DNA from: Chromatiales bacterium
GTDB lineage: Bacteria; Pseudomonadota; Gammaproteobacteria; Steroidobacterales; GCA-2729495
Direction: 5' to 3'
Assembly (NCBI GenBank): GCA_020351875.1
Contig: CP070671.1
Location: 819,325 to 883,324, forward strand
Length of the DNA: 64,000 nt
Under the pieces are notes generated by a model. The model searched no databases and was not told the origin of the DNA. It was given only the letters and a program-made list of their open reading frames with translations. Positions 37,349 to 47,015 of the stretch are shown here, piece after piece. Position numbers and translations under genes: made by a program. The stretch's first letter is position 1; every line of letters starts with the position of its first letter.

Positions 37349-38947
37349 TCAGGGGCCGTCCGGCGTTCGTTTGACGGACTCCGGGACGACCTCGCCCTGG
37401 AACATGTCAACGATCTGGCGGACCTCGGGGTCCTGTTCGATGGCGGTGCGTGCGCGCGCATCTTCCGCGGCCTCCGCCTTGGCGTGGTCGCCGGCGAGCG
37501 TCCGCCCCGGTGCAATAGCCACCGTCACGCGAACCGCCATGTCACTGCCGAGCCGCTCCCGCACGGATTCGCACAGGCGGCTGACGAGTTTGTCCGTCAC
37601 CAGGTGATCGTTCTGGGGTTCGACGCGCAGGCGCAGCTCGTCGGGCGTGGCCGACTCCAGCGCAGTGTGCTCGGCGAGCTGGCGTGCCGCGCCCGTGACC
37701 GACAATGCCGCGACAAAAGCCGGCCAGTCTTCCGGATCCTGGCCCGCCCCGGCAGACCGGGTGGGTGTGGGCGCAGATGCGGCCGCGGCTTGTTTAGGTG
37801 CCGCGCGGCGAGTGCTGCGTTGCGCAGTGGCCTGCCGCGGCTTGTCCGCCGCGTCGCCAGGTGCGTCGAGCTGGAAGGCCAGCATGCGCAACAGGGCCAT
37901 TTCAAAACCCAGCCGCGGTTCCGGGGCCAGGGCGAGGTCGCGCCGGCCGGTGATCGCAATCTGGTAGTAAAGCTGCACCTGCTCCGGCTCGAGCTGGCCG
38001 GCCAGGGCCTGCATGGCTTCCAGGCTGTCTTCATCCGGCAACGCGTCACTGCCCGCGAGCTGGAGCACGGCCAGGCGCTGCAACGCGGTGGCCAGTTCGT
38101 CGAGCACACCCTCGTAGTCGGGCACATCTTCGTCCAGCGCCTGGATACGGGCCAGCAGTTCGGCTGCATCGCCGGCCGCGACCGGGTGCAGCAATTCGAG
38201 TACGCGATCGCGGCCCAGCGATCCGAGCATGGCGGCCACATCAGCGTCGCTGACGGCATTGTTGCCGTAGGCCAGGGCCTGGTCGAGCAGGCTCAGCGCG
38301 TCCCTGACACTGCCGTTGGCCGCCCGCGCCAGGCGCACCAGCGCAGCGGGTTCAGCCTGGAAACCCTCCGTGTCACAGATTGTCGCCAGCCGCGCTTCGA
38401 TCAGCGCCGCCGGCAGGCGCTTCAGGTTGAACTGCAGGCAGCGCGACAGGACCGTGACCGGCAGCTTCTGCGGGTCCGTCGTTGCAAACAGGAATTTCAC
38501 GTGCGGCGGCGGCTCTTCCAGCGTCTTCAGCAACGCATTGAAAGACTGCCGCGACAGCATGTGCACCTCGTCCACCAGGTACACCTTGTAGCGCCCGCTC
38601 GTGGGCGTGTACTGCACGTTGTCCAGCAGCTCGCGGGTATCGTCCACACCGGTGCGCGACGCCGCGTCCACCTCGATCAGGTCGACAAAGCGGCCCTCGT
38701 CGACCGCAACACACGCGCTGCACTTGCCGCAGGGTTCCGGCGACACGCCTTCCAGGCAGTTCAGTGCCTTCGCCAGGATGCGCGCCAGGGTGGTCTTGCC
38801 GACGCCCCGCGTGCCGGCGAACAGGTAGGCGTGATGGACCTGGTCGGCACCGAGCGCATTTTGCATTGCGCGCACCACGTGATCCTTCCCGATCACATCG
38901 GCAAACTGGCGGGGCCGCCATCTTCGGGCCAGGACGAGGTAACTCAT
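37349..38947 (-). CDS. dnaX: DNA polymerase III subunits gamma/tau
   Basis: ATPase of the clamp loader, joining polymerases and helicase at the replication fork. The 532-residue product has Walker [10 protein letters not shown] near residue 46, a zinc module with cysteines in [16 protein letters not shown] and the VDEVHMLS box. An Ala/Pro-rich linker (about 365-400) leads to a short tau-specific end. It is about 110 residues shorter than the E. coli protein. I saw no A-rich slippery site, so a gamma form made by frameshifting is not evident. It starts 26 bases after the ffs RNA. Confidence 0.96.
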   Translation of the reverse strand: MSYLVLARRWRPRQFADVIGKDHVVRAMQNALGADQVHHAYLFAGTRGVGKTTLARILAKALNCLEGVSPEPCGKCSACVAVDEGRFVDLIEVDAASRTGVDDTRELLDNVQYTPTSGRYKVYLVDEVHMLSRQSFNALLKTLEEPPPHVKFLFATTDPQKLPVTVLSRCLQFNLKRLPAALIEARLATICDTEGFQAEPAALVRLARAANGSVRDALSLLDQALAYGNNAVSDADVAAMLGSLGRDRVLELLHPVAAGDAAELLARIQALDEDVPDYEGVLDELATALQRLAVLQLAGSDALPDEDSLEAMQALAGQLEPEQVQLYYQIAITGRRDLALAPEPRLGFEMALLRMLAFQLDAPGDAADKPRQATAQRSTRRAAPKQAAAASAPTPTRSAGAGQDPEDWPAFVAALSVTGAARQLAEHTALESATPDELRLRVEPQNDHLVTDKLVSRLCESVRERLGSDMAVRVTVAIAPGRTLAGDHAKAEAAEDARARTAIEQDPEVRQIVDMFQGEVVPESVKRTPDGP

Positions 38948-38972
38948 TACGTCAACCGTTTGAAAGAAGAAT

Positions 38973-39072
38973 CCGCGCCAGCCACACCCCGGCGCCCGGC
39001 ATCACCGCTACCGCTGCTCCCTCCCGGGCCTGACGGGGTTCACGGCTAGCCGCCGCGGGGGGACCGGCGCGG
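38973..39072 (-). ncRNA. ffs: Signal recognition particle 4.5S RNA
   Basis: Small SRP RNA of about 100 bases that binds Ffh and targets membrane proteins. Read on the reverse strand, the conserved tip is GTCAGGCCCGGGAGGGAGCA, matching the E. coli GGTCAGGTCCGGAAGGAAGCA core. The ends CCGCGCC and GGCGCGG pair perfectly, and internal helices close the rod. The position directly before dnaX is a known arrangement. A possible promoter TTGCCC-17-TAACCT lies just upstream. Confidence 0.93.
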
Positions 39073-39178
39073 ACCCGTACAAAGGTTATGCGGTGCCGGG
39101 GCAGCGGGCAAGCACGGCTTGTTGCGCAGCCGCGGCGCGCGGTGAATAATCCCCGCCGTCGTGAATTCATACCCGTCC

Positions 39179-39808
39179 ATGTCCCGGCACCTTGCTTCCA
39201 TTGGGTTGCTGCTTGCGGCCTTGCTGCTGGCCGCCTGCACGAAGGGCACCAAAGTCACGCCCGTGCGCCACGAGTCGCGGCCGGCCGAGGCGCCCTATTC
39301 CAAGGTACTTGTCGTCGGCGTCACGCCGAACGAAGGCCTGCGCTGGCGCTGGGAGCGCCTGATGGCCCAGACCCTGGAAGACCGCGGCCTGACCGCCTGG
39401 GCCAGCGTGAAGGAAATGGGTTATGACACGCCGCTGAACCGGGACAACGTAGTGGTGGCGGTGCGCAAGACTGGCGCAGACGCGGTGCTGGTGAGTCGGT
39501 TGATTCGCCAGGATGTGGCCGAACGGGGAGTCGATGCCCGCAAGGAAGCCAAGAAGCGCCGCCGTGATGAATATATTTTCGACTTTTTTCGCTACGACTA
39601 CGACGAAATCGAGGTCCCCAGCTACACGCTGCTGACCAGCACCGTGGAGATCAACACCGATCTGTACGAGACGACGGAAGGGCGGCTCGTTTACAGCATC
39701 AACACGGTCACCTACCAGAAGCAGACCGAGTGGGAAGTGCTCGACGAGGTGACCATCGCGCTCGCCAAACGCCTGCGCAAGGACAAAATGGCACGGCCCA
39801 AGTCTTGA
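39179..39808 (+). CDS. Predicted lipoprotein of unknown function
   Basis: 209-residue predicted lipoprotein with signal and lipobox LLLAAC (cysteine at about residue 20). The mature part starts KVLVVGVTPNEGLRWRWERL and has DAVLVSRLIRQDV, a fold like other small envelope lipoproteins that carry an alternating strand-helix domain. A charged segment KEAKKRRRDEYIFDFFRYDYDE follows. ATG 39179 is preferred to a GTG six codons upstream. It is divergent from ffs-dnaX. No function known. Confidence 0.72.
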   Translation: MSRHLASIGLLLAALLLAACTKGTKVTPVRHESRPAEAPYSKVLVVGVTPNEGLRWRWERLMAQTLEDRGLTAWASVKEMGYDTPLNRDNVVVAVRKTGADAVLVSRLIRQDVAERGVDARKEAKKRRRDEYIFDFFRYDYDEIEVPSYTLLTSTVEINTDLYETTEGRLVYSINTVTYQKQTEWEVLDEVTIALAKRLRKDKMARPKS

Positions 39809-39862
39809 CCCGACCGGCCTGTGCAGCCAACCATTGGCCAACGTTCACCAGGAGTCGCTGCA

Positions 39863-40312
39863 ATGCGGAACCTCACTGCCTTCATGACTGTATGCCTGGC
39901 GACGCTGGCCCTCAGCGGGGCCGCCGTTGCCGCTGACCTGCCAAAGGTTACGGTCTACAAGTCACCGACTTGCGGCTGCTGCGTGAAGTGGGCCGACCAG
40001 CTCCGTGCCAGTGGCTTTGAGGTGGAAACTATCAACGTGCGTGACGTGGTCCCGATCAAGCAGCGCTACCGGGTGCCGCCCCAGCTGGGCTCCTGTCACA
40101 CCGCGGTGGTAGACGATTACGTCGTGGAGGGCCACGTCCCCATCGAGGACATCCTGCGCCTGCTGCGTGAACGCCCTGACAAGAAGGGCATCGCGGTGCC
40201 CGGCATGCCCGTCGGCTCGCCGGGCATGGAAGGCCCGAACCCGCAGGCGTTCAAGGTCTATGCCTTCGACAGCTCGGGCGCGATCGAGGAATACGCAGCA
40301 CATTCTCCCTGA
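39863..40312 (+). CDS. DUF411 family exported protein
   Basis: 149-residue secreted protein of the DUF411 family, often found near copper-resistance genes and proposed to bind metal. A signal peptide (cut after AAVAA) is followed by the family motif KVTVYKSPTCGCCVKW, with three cysteines close together, a further cysteine in QLGSCHTAVVDDYVVEGHVP, and the segment GIAVPGMPVGSPGME. ATG 39863 has AGGAG eight bases upstream. No copper genes are adjacent. Confidence 0.87.
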   Translation: MRNLTAFMTVCLATLALSGAAVAADLPKVTVYKSPTCGCCVKWADQLRASGFEVETINVRDVVPIKQRYRVPPQLGSCHTAVVDDYVVEGHVPIEDILRLLRERPDKKGIAVPGMPVGSPGMEGPNPQAFKVYAFDSSGAIEEYAAHSP

Positions 40313-40381
40313 CGGCGTGGCGGCCACACGAAGCGGGTCCGCGGTCCTGCCCCTGCGCGGCTGATCCGGCCTGCACACCCA

Positions 40382-40786
40382 GTGCTCGACTTGTATACCC
40401 GACTGGCGGCCCGGCTGCGGCCACACGCGTGGGTCGGCTGGCTGCTGGTGCTGGTCGCTGGTGTGACTTTCCCGATCGCGGTGTTCCTGGTGCAGGGTGA
40501 AACCGGCCAGTTCCTGGCCCTCGCCGCCATCACGCTGCTGCTGTGGGCCCTGACGCTCCGCGCGTTCATCACCGCCTTCGCCGACCCGCTGCCCTCACCG
40601 TCGTCCGGCGCAGGCCTGGTCACCCGACTCAAGGCACGCCTTCGGCGGCTCTATCGCGGGTTGCTGGCCTTGCTGATTACGCTGCTGCTGGTGCTGGTCG
40701 CCTGGTTCTCGATTCGTGCCGCACTGCTAACGATGGACCGACCGCAAGCTGAGTTGGGCGCCCAGATCGCCGAGCCGATTGGCTGA
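40382..40786 (+). CDS. Small inner-membrane protein, unknown
   Basis: 134-residue protein with three predicted membrane helices (VGWLLVLVAGVTFPIAVFLV, FLALAAITLLLWALTL and LLALLITLLLVLVAWFSI) and a basic loop between the second and third. The start is GTG 40382. It lies 69 bases after the DUF411 gene on the same strand. No family recognised. Confidence 0.65.
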   Translation: MLDLYTRLAARLRPHAWVGWLLVLVAGVTFPIAVFLVQGETGQFLALAAITLLLWALTLRAFITAFADPLPSPSSGAGLVTRLKARLRRLYRGLLALLITLLLVLVAWFSIRAALLTMDRPQAELGAQIAEPIG

Positions 40787-41044
40787 ATAAATATTGATAA
40801 AACAATATGATATATTATTTTCCTAGAAAAGTTCTATGACAGGCGACGGCCGGACGGCGCGCGGCGGTCAGGCCCGATCCACGGCGCTGGTCGGCCAGGC
40901 GCGAGCCGATCAGATTTCGCTAACGAAGCAATACGCGCAAACCCCGACCCGCTTACGGGCATGCCCGACTGGGGCCGGTCGCCGGGTTGAGTCATCCTAA
41001 TCGCTCTTCCCCCGGAGGCTGGATTCCCCCGATCCAATAGCCTC
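40787..41044. other. Intergenic region with AT-rich segment, no gene seen
   Basis: Bases 40787-40830 are far more AT-rich than the surroundings and hold an ATATTG/CAATAT inverted repeat (40791-40808) that could be a weak terminator or a promoter region. The rest is GC-rich, with no convincing reading frame on either strand, up to the hairpin at 41045. A small RNA is possible but not shown. Confidence 0.5.
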
Positions 41045-41080
41045 ACCCGGCCACCCTAGCGGTGGCCGGGTCTCTCTCCC
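41045..41080 (+). terminator. Strong hairpin before the zinc peptidase gene
   Basis: An 11-bp perfect stem ACCCGGCCACC/GGTGGCCGGGT (41045-41055 with 41061-41071) with loop CTAGC, followed by CTCTCTCCCCTT. The tail is pyrimidine-rich rather than a T-run. It could end the upstream transcript or attenuate the peptidase gene, whose ATG is 26 bases further on. Confidence 0.55.
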
Positions 41081-41097
41081 CTTGAGATACTGCCGAC

Positions 41098-41787
41098 ATG
41101 CTTTGGCTGATCCTTGGCCTGCTGCTGCTGGTTGCGATCGTGGCCCCGGGTTTCTGGGTCCGCCGGGTGCTGCAGAAATACAGCGAACCGGCAGACCGCT
41201 ACCGCGAACAGGGCACCGGCGGCGCCCTGGCCCGACACTTGCTGGACCGTTTCGAATTGAGCGGCGTGGGTGTCGAGGCAACCGAGATGGGCGACCACTA
41301 CGATCCGCAGGCGCGCAAAGTGCGCTTGTCGCCCGCCAACTATAGTGGCCACTCACTGACCGCAGTCACGGTGGCGACCCACGAGGTCGGCCATGCAATC
41401 CAGCACGCGCGGGGCGAGGTGCTTTTCGACTATCGCCAGCGGCTGGTGCGGGCGGCGATGACCGGCGAAAGGCTGGGCAGCGTGATGCTGCTGACCGCCC
41501 CGATACTCGTGCTGCTGACGAAACTGCCGCAGGCGGGATTACTGATGCTGCTGCTCGCGGTGGGTTCGATGGCCCTCGGCACGCTGGTCCACCTGGTCAC
41601 GCTGCCGGTGGAACTGGACGCCGGCTTCAACAAGGCGTTGCCGATCCTGGAAGACGGCAACTACCTGCGGTCCGGCGACCTGCCCCACGCTCGGCGAATC
41701 CTGAAAGCCGCAGCGCTGACCTACGTCGCGGGCTCACTGGCGAGCCTGCTGAACCTTGGCCGCTGGCTCGTCATTCTCAGGCGATAG
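41098..41787 (+). CDS. YugP-type membrane zinc metallopeptidase
   Basis: 229-residue membrane protein of the zinc metallopeptidase type 2 (YugP) family; substrates are unknown. It has an N-terminal membrane helix (WLILGLLLLVAIVAPGFWV) and a cytoplasmic or membrane-facing domain with HEVGHAIQH (about residues 99-107). Two to three C-terminal hydrophobic segments flank VELDAGFNKAL, which holds a likely third ligand. It ends close to a bidirectional terminator shared with the convergent aldolase gene. Confidence 0.88.
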   Translation: MLWLILGLLLLVAIVAPGFWVRRVLQKYSEPADRYREQGTGGALARHLLDRFELSGVGVEATEMGDHYDPQARKVRLSPANYSGHSLTAVTVATHEVGHAIQHARGEVLFDYRQRLVRAAMTGERLGSVMLLTAPILVLLTKLPQAGLLMLLLAVGSMALGTLVHLVTLPVELDAGFNKALPILEDGNYLRSGDLPHARRILKAAALTYVAGSLASLLNLGRWLVILRR

Positions 41788-41841
41788 CCGCTGACCGGCC
41801 ACTTACTGGCCCGCGTGAGCTGGGTTCGCGCGGCCAAAAGA

Positions 41842-41865
41842 AAAAGGCCCCGCGAGGGGCCTTTT
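41842..41865. terminator. Bidirectional rho-independent terminator
   Basis: A 10-bp stem AAAAGGCCCC/GGGGCCTTTT with loop GCGA, having A and T runs on both sides, lies between the convergent zinc peptidase and aldolase genes. It should terminate transcription in both directions. Confidence 0.92.
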
Positions 41866-41895
41866 CGCTGACATCCCGATCGGGACCCAGCGCGT

Positions 41896-42789
41896 TCAGG
41901 TGGAGGAAGCGTCGAAGATCGACTGAATCGATGCATCCAGCATGGCATTGAACTCCTCGTCCGACTGCTGGGCCGACAGGCCCTCGGTCAGTGCGCGCGA
42001 GAAGCTCGCGATCATGCCGTTGTTCTGGGTGAGACGCCGGTTGGCCTCTTCCCGGGAATAACCCCCGGACAGCGCCACCACCTTCAGCATGTTCGGGTGA
42101 TCCTGGCACGCCTTGTAGAAATTCGGCTCTTCGGGCAGCGTCAGCTTGAACATGACCAGTTCACTGGACTCGAGCTTGTTCAGGTGCGCCAGCAATTGTT
42201 CCCGGAGCAGGGCTTCGGCTTCGGCCTTGTCCGGGGCGTTGATATCGATCTCGGGCTCGATGATCGGCACCAGCCCGGCGGCCACGATCTGCCTGCCGAT
42301 TTCGAACTGCTGGGCCACGTTTTCTTCAATGCCCCCCGCATTCGCCGACTTGATCACGGAACGCATCTTGGTGCCGAACACGTCCTTCTGGGTCGCCTTC
42401 TGCAACAGGTCGTCGAGGTTCGGGATGGGCTTCATCAGCTGCACCCCGTTCGCCTCGTCGGCCAGACCCTTGTCCACCTTCAGGATGGGCACCACGTTCT
42501 TCTCTTGCCAGAGGTAGTGGGACGTCGCTTTGCCGGCAATTTCCCGGTCGAGGGTGTTCTCGAACAGGATCGCGCAGAGGATGCGTTTGCCGTCAAAGGC
42601 CGGGCTGGTGATGATGCGCGTGCGCATATCGTGGATCAGCCCGAACATTTCCTCGTCGTTGCTGTACGCATCTTCCTGAATGCCGTAGATCCGCAACGCC
42701 TTCGGCGTGCTGCCGCCGCTCTGGTCGAGGGCAGCGATGAAACCGGGATCGTTGCTGACTTTATCCAGCTGGTCTTGGAAAACTGACAT
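41896..42789 (-). CDS. fda: Fructose-bisphosphate aldolase class I
   Basis: Schiff-base aldolase cleaving fructose 1,6-bisphosphate to two triose phosphates; cytoplasmic glycolysis and gluconeogenesis. The 297-residue product matches the short bacterial class I family: [17 protein letters not shown] at the N-terminus, [24 protein letters not shown] and the lysine-containing [10 protein letters not shown], then [14 protein letters not shown]. Together with ppsA and pgm it supports a gluconeogenic capacity in this region. Confidence 0.94.
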   Translation of the reverse strand: MSVFQDQLDKVSNDPGFIAALDQSGGSTPKALRIYGIQEDAYSNDEEMFGLIHDMRTRIITSPAFDGKRILCAILFENTLDREIAGKATSHYLWQEKNVVPILKVDKGLADEANGVQLMKPIPNLDDLLQKATQKDVFGTKMRSVIKSANAGGIEENVAQQFEIGRQIVAAGLVPIIEPEIDINAPDKAEAEALLREQLLAHLNKLESSELVMFKLTLPEEPNFYKACQDHPNMLKVVALSGGYSREEANRRLTQNNGMIASFSRALTEGLSAQQSDEEFNAMLDASIQSIFDASST

Positions 42790-43275
42790 CGAAAACCGCC
42801 TGTGAAATCGTTGGTGGATTCTAGGTTGCCGGACGGTACCGGCGGCCGGGGGCGGAGTATATCAGTAGATACCGAGCAGCTTGTTTAAAGCGAGATCGAA
42901 CACAGCTCGGTCTGCTGCTCAGTCGCTGGTGCCCGTTAGTCTCGGCCTGACAACGACCCACGGTTCGCGGACGCCGCGTGGCGATTCGGACCGGTTTGTC
43001 ATTTGCCTTGAAGGTGACGGGCGATCAGTGCGGCGCTGCAGGCACGAAGGCCCCGCCCAAGTCCGTGCAGACCGGCACAGCAGCGAACGGGTAACCAGGA
43101 CTCAGTCGACTGCGCAAGCAAGCCGACAACGCGCGGGCCTGGCGCCCGGGCGCCAGTGAACCCGGGCCTTGTAACAGGCAGCCTGAGTGCTGCCGGCGCG
43201 GCCCAGATTTCAGGCACGCCTGAAGGGCCAAAACGCCACCGCCACAATGGATAAGAGCCCCGGTGAGACGCCAGG
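42790..43275. other. Long intergenic region, no supported gene
   Basis: About 490 bases between the aldolase gene and the first island operator. It holds the aldolase leader and an 18-bp perfect palindrome CTGGCGCCCGGGCGCCAG (43139-43156). Short open frames here have no ribosome-binding site and unlikely composition. It marks the left border of the accessory island; no attachment-site repeat or tRNA gene was seen. Confidence 0.55.
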
Positions 43276-43315
43276 ATGCACACGTTTGCAAAAAGTCCCG
43301 GCCCTGCGCTAGGCT
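43276..43315 (+). promoter_or_regulatory. Island operator A with promoter for MFS-DUF1838-propeller unit
   Basis: ATGCACACGTTTGCAA (43276-43291) is a degenerate copy of the 16-bp island palindrome. Its right half TTGCAA can serve as -35, with TAGGCT (43310-43315) as a weak -10 after 18 bases. The downstream ATG is at 43359. Confidence 0.55.
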
Positions 43316-43358
43316 AACGCTCATTCCAACCCAATTTGCTGCTGGTCCCAGGACAACA

Positions 43359-44810
43359 ATGAGCGTGACAATCCCCGACAGTGAGCGCGTGCCCTGGCTC
43401 ACACGCCTGGCATATAGCCTCGGCAACGTCTGCGAGACTGTCCTGAGTCGCTCCTTCGAGCTGTTCGTGCTGTTCTTCTATACCCAGGTGCTGGGCCTGT
43501 CCGGGACCGTGGCGGGCGCGGCCATCCTGGTGGCGATGATTGCCGACGCGTTCACAGACCCGCTGGTGGGTGCGTATTCCGATAGCCTGAAAGCCCGTTG
43601 GGGCCGGCGTCATGCGCCGATGTTCCTCTCGGCCCTGCCATCGGCGCTATTTTTTGTGGCGCTGTTCCTTCCGCCGAGCGGGACATCAACCCTGGGGCTC
43701 GGCGCCTGGCTTGCGTTCACCGCCATTGGCCTGCGCGTATCCGTCACCTTTTTCCACATTCCCTGGTCAACGCAGATCGCCGAACTCACGGACGAGCCGC
43801 GTGAACGGGTCACCCTGGCCGTACTGCGGAATATTTTCGGCGCGGCGGCCAGCTTTGCAGTGGTTGCGGTGGCCTTTGATGTCTTCTTCGTGCCGTCGGC
43901 GGAATTCCCGCGGGGCCAGGAAAACCCTGCCAATTATTTGCCCTTCGCGACTGCCGTTGCCGGCACCCTGATCCTGGTGATCCTGCTGTCGGCGGCGGGC
44001 ACCTACCGCCGAATTCGTGCCCGCGAGGCAGATATCCCGGGCAGCCCCCGCTTTCAGCTTGCGGCCTTGTGGCCGGCCTGGCGGGACATGGTTTTCAGGT
44101 TCAAGAACTTTCGCTGCCTGTTCCTCGGCAGCCTGTTTATCATGACGGCGTTCTCCATGTACAACTCCATGGCCTTGTACCTCGGCAGCTATTTCTGGGA
44201 TCTGACTGGCGATCAGATCAAAGTCTGGCAATTCGCGGTCATTCTTGGCGCCGCGATCACGCTCCTGGTGGGCAAGCCCATCGTCGACCGGGTGCCGCAC
44301 CCACTGCTGTTTGCAGGTGGCATTGGTTTTGGCGCCGCGCTGTTTGCCCTGCCCCTGCTGCTGCGTCTGTTCGGTTTCGTCGAGGTTGGCACGGACGCGG
44401 TCATGCCAATGCTGCGGATAACCAACGGACTGGCCGGCCTGTTCCTGGGCGTCGTCATGATTGTCTCCGCCGTGATCGCGTCGGAAACCGCAGACGACTA
44501 TCAGCACCGCACCGGCGAGAATGCGACCGCGCTGCTGTTCGGCTTCGTGTTCCTGGCCATGAAAACCGCCTCGGGCCTTGGCAAGCTGCTGGCGGGTCTG
44601 ATCGTTGACGTGATAAAGCTGCCGTCGGCGGAGAACATCGATCTGATCACCGCCGCGCAGCTCGACAGCCTGGGCTGGTGGTCGGCTATCACCCTGATCC
44701 TGCTGGGTGTGCTGGGTGTAGTTTCTTTTTCCGGCTACCGCTCACCGAAGCCCGTGGACAGATCCAGAGTCGCCGCCCCACTGGCTGCCAAGCCCGGAAC
44801 CGCAGCCTGA
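43359..44810 (+). CDS. MFS transporter, glycoside-pentoside-hexuronide (GPH) type
   Basis: Inner-membrane cation symporter of the MelB-like GPH group, 483 residues with 12 predicted helices. Family marks are the helix 1-2 region LAYSLGNVCETVLSRSFELF, ADAFTDPLVGAYSDSLKARWGRRHAPM and FFHIPWSTQIAELT. GPH proteins import glycosides, but in cryptic clusters they also carry steroids and other compounds. ATG 43359 follows AGGA. It is the first gene of a unit with DUF1838 and a propeller protein, behind operator A. Confidence 0.88.
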   Translation: MSVTIPDSERVPWLTRLAYSLGNVCETVLSRSFELFVLFFYTQVLGLSGTVAGAAILVAMIADAFTDPLVGAYSDSLKARWGRRHAPMFLSALPSALFFVALFLPPSGTSTLGLGAWLAFTAIGLRVSVTFFHIPWSTQIAELTDEPRERVTLAVLRNIFGAAASFAVVAVAFDVFFVPSAEFPRGQENPANYLPFATAVAGTLILVILLSAAGTYRRIRAREADIPGSPRFQLAALWPAWRDMVFRFKNFRCLFLGSLFIMTAFSMYNSMALYLGSYFWDLTGDQIKVWQFAVILGAAITLLVGKPIVDRVPHPLLFAGGIGFGAALFALPLLLRLFGFVEVGTDAVMPMLRITNGLAGLFLGVVMIVSAVIASETADDYQHRTGENATALLFGFVFLAMKTASGLGKLLAGLIVDVIKLPSAENIDLITAAQLDSLGWWSAITLILLGVLGVVSFSGYRSPKPVDRSRVAAPLAAKPGTAA

Positions 44811-44855
44811 GTGGGTGCCGGCAGGGGGACGTCCAGTTGAGAAGACAGGTGAATC

Positions 44856-45713
44856 ATGATCAATCGACGGCAGTCACTGGGCCTGATGGCCGGTGTCGTA
44901 GTGGCCGCTAAGGCCACCAGCGCTGAACTCGACGCGGAAACCGGCACGGGCCTCGCGAATGACCGACGGGCCATGCTGCAGGCCCTGATGAAACTCCGTG
45001 CCTCTGTTGACGACCGACTTACCCTGGAATGGTTTAAAGGCGTGGTGTACGGCGTAGTCGACGCTGCATTGACACCACTGTTCTCTCTAAACGCCGTGGC
45101 CTTCGCAAGCTTCGAGGCTTTGGACGACAGCAGCTTTCTCGGCCGTCGAATCGAGGTGGTCTATCACGGCGACCTCGGCACCGGTGAGCGCATCAGCGAA
45201 TTTCGCAATCCCTATAACGGCAAGCTGATGGCCGTGCCCCTGTCACGCACGCCGTTACAGCCAGTCACTGTCAATACCGATGGCCTGCAGTTACCGGCTC
45301 AACTCGGACCCCTGCGGATCGAGGCCGAATCGGAACTCGGACCCGCCATCAGCAACGGCGGGCGTACCTGGATTCGCCTCGATACGCGCAGCCGCATGTT
45401 CCCGCCGAACGCCAAGCAACCGGCAATGGTTTATAACGAGTCCATCACGTATACCGGCAGCAGCGCCGACTTGAATGCGCCGGAGAAGCTATCTGTGCCC
45501 AGCCAGATCAGTTACTACAACCTGATGAGCTGGCGACCGTGGATGATGATGGATGGCGTCGCCGGGCATTCGATCTCCATCGCCGCCGGCGAAAAGGTCT
45601 GGCAACTGGCAGAACTGCCCGCAGACCTGAGGCAGTTTGTCGCCGATGAGCACCCGGATCTCGCCGCGGATGCGCTCGCGGTGCTGACCGCGGAGTCGCC
45701 AGGTGCCGACTAA
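44856..45713 (+). CDS. DUF1838 family protein, exported (copy 1)
   Basis: 285-residue protein of DUF1838, a family without known function. The N-terminus INRRQSLGLMAGVVVAAKA has a twin-arginine pair and a hydrophobic stretch, so Tat export is likely. The domain follows from about residue 40: LMKLRASVDDRLTLEWFKGVVYG, TGERISEFRNPYNGKLM and ISYYNLMSWRPWMMMDGVAGH near the end. A second, divergent copy is at 50229-51173 and shares the TGE..NP.(T/N)G motif. It lies in the operator A unit. Confidence 0.82.
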   Translation: MINRRQSLGLMAGVVVAAKATSAELDAETGTGLANDRRAMLQALMKLRASVDDRLTLEWFKGVVYGVVDAALTPLFSLNAVAFASFEALDDSSFLGRRIEVVYHGDLGTGERISEFRNPYNGKLMAVPLSRTPLQPVTVNTDGLQLPAQLGPLRIEAESELGPAISNGGRTWIRLDTRSRMFPPNAKQPAMVYNESITYTGSSADLNAPEKLSVPSQISYYNLMSWRPWMMMDGVAGHSISIAAGEKVWQLAELPADLRQFVADEHPDLAADALAVLTAESPGAD

Positions 45714-45731
45714 CGCGGCAGGCTCGCTGGC

Positions 45732-46955
45732 ATGGCACGACGACAGCAACCGCGCATGGCCTGCTGCTCGCCCGTCAATCATCGCCGCAGCCTGCTCAAA
45801 GGCCTGGCGGGCGTCGGCCTGGCGGCGGGCTTGCCCCGACTCACCGACGCGATGATGAATGAGCCACAAGCAACGACGACCACCGAAGGCTCGCTGCAGG
45901 CAGGCCTGATTCTGCCGGTCGGCCGCGCCGGGAACTGGGACTCCGCGCAGCTTTCCAACCCCCGCGTCATCAGGCTCGGCGCCACGGACTGGCGCATGTG
46001 GTACTACGGGCGCGACCCTGATTTCGACCCCCTGGTCCGGCTGCCGACCGGCCGCATTGGTCTCGCCGTGTCGACGGACGGCCGGCACTGGCAGCGGGTT
46101 ACCGGGTCGGCCACCCGGGGCGCCGTGATGGATCCGGCCCCGGATCCCGATCGCTTCGACTCGGCCCATATCGGCGTAGGCGATGTGCATGCCACTGCCG
46201 ATGGCTTCGAAATGTGGTACTTCGGCGGGCCGCAGAACGTACAGCAACTCGGCGAACTGACCTTTAACGGCTTTCCGTTGCGTATTGGCCATGCAACCTC
46301 GCGGGATGGTGAGCATTGGCAACGCAACTCCGGGCCATTCAGCGGCGCGATCCTGAATCATGGCGCGCCCGGAGAAGCCGATGCGTTCATGGTCGGCTGG
46401 CCGCAGGTTCTGCAACTGTCCGCCAAAGTCCGGCGCATGTATTACCACAGCGTCAATCCGTTCACGAACAAGTTCTTCATCTGCGCTGCGGAGTCGGTTG
46501 ACGGCGGTGACTGGAAAAAACTTGGAGTGATTTTTGGGCCGGGCGAGCCCGACGCCTTTGACGAGGATGGGCCCGCCACCCGCCATGTGATCCGGCGCGG
46601 CGACGAATTCCTGATGTTTTACGAAGGCTTTCGCGAGCAGCGCGCATCCATCGGCCTGGCGCAATCTGCGGATGGACTCAGCTGGACTCGGGTTCCCGGC
46701 GCTGCGGCCAGAGGCGCCATCTTCGCGCCGGCTGAGGCTGAACCTGGCGCATGGGATTCGGGCGCCGTCGGCACCCCCTGGGTACTCCAGGCGCCGGATG
46801 GTGGCCTGCTGATGTACTACGTCGGCGCCGGGTATCGAGGAGAAGATTTCGATGACCTGGTCGAGGCTGAGGCCTCGGCGGTGCACCAGATCGGGCTGGC
46901 CACCTGCAACGGCGAGGACCTCACGCGCTGGGCCCGCTGGCAGGCCTGCGACTGA
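45732..46955 (+). CDS. Tat-exported beta-propeller protein, GH43/GH32-like fold
   Basis: 407-residue protein starting with a twin-arginine type signal (HRRSLLKGLAGVGLAAGLP). The rest shows repeated five-bladed propeller segments of the glycosyl hydrolase type: WRMWYYGRDP, GLAVSTDGRHWQRV, GFEMWYFGG, GHATSRDGEHWQRN, EFLMFYEGFREQRASIGLA and LLMYYVGAGY. Catalytic carboxylates were not assigned with confidence, so it may hydrolyse a glycoside or only bind one. It follows DUF1838 copy 1 by 18 bases, in the same unit. The end is convergent with cytochrome b561. Confidence 0.72.
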   Translation: MARRQQPRMACCSPVNHRRSLLKGLAGVGLAAGLPRLTDAMMNEPQATTTTEGSLQAGLILPVGRAGNWDSAQLSNPRVIRLGATDWRMWYYGRDPDFDPLVRLPTGRIGLAVSTDGRHWQRVTGSATRGAVMDPAPDPDRFDSAHIGVGDVHATADGFEMWYFGGPQNVQQLGELTFNGFPLRIGHATSRDGEHWQRNSGPFSGAILNHGAPGEADAFMVGWPQVLQLSAKVRRMYYHSVNPFTNKFFICAAESVDGGDWKKLGVIFGPGEPDAFDEDGPATRHVIRRGDEFLMFYEGFREQRASIGLAQSADGLSWTRVPGAAARGAIFAPAEAEPGAWDSGAVGTPWVLQAPDGGLLMYYVGAGYRGEDFDDLVEAEASAVHQIGLATCNGEDLTRWARWQACD

Positions 46956-47015
46956 TCCAGGCTTAGCTCTGCAAACTGCGAAGGCCACGCATCCACGGGC
47001 TGCTCCGGACCATTG

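Noticed and set aside
37349-38947. Programmed frameshift in dnaX
   Set aside because: No A AAA AAG-type slippery heptamer was found, and the gene reads through as one frame.
40834-41046. 70-codon open frame on the reverse strand between the DUF411 region and the zinc peptidase
   Set aside because: Composition is that of random GC-rich sequence, with no ribosome-binding site or family motif.
42881-43159. Possible small gene before the island
   Set aside because: No ribosome-binding site, Arg/Ser-rich composition and a palindrome inside its end; not supported.
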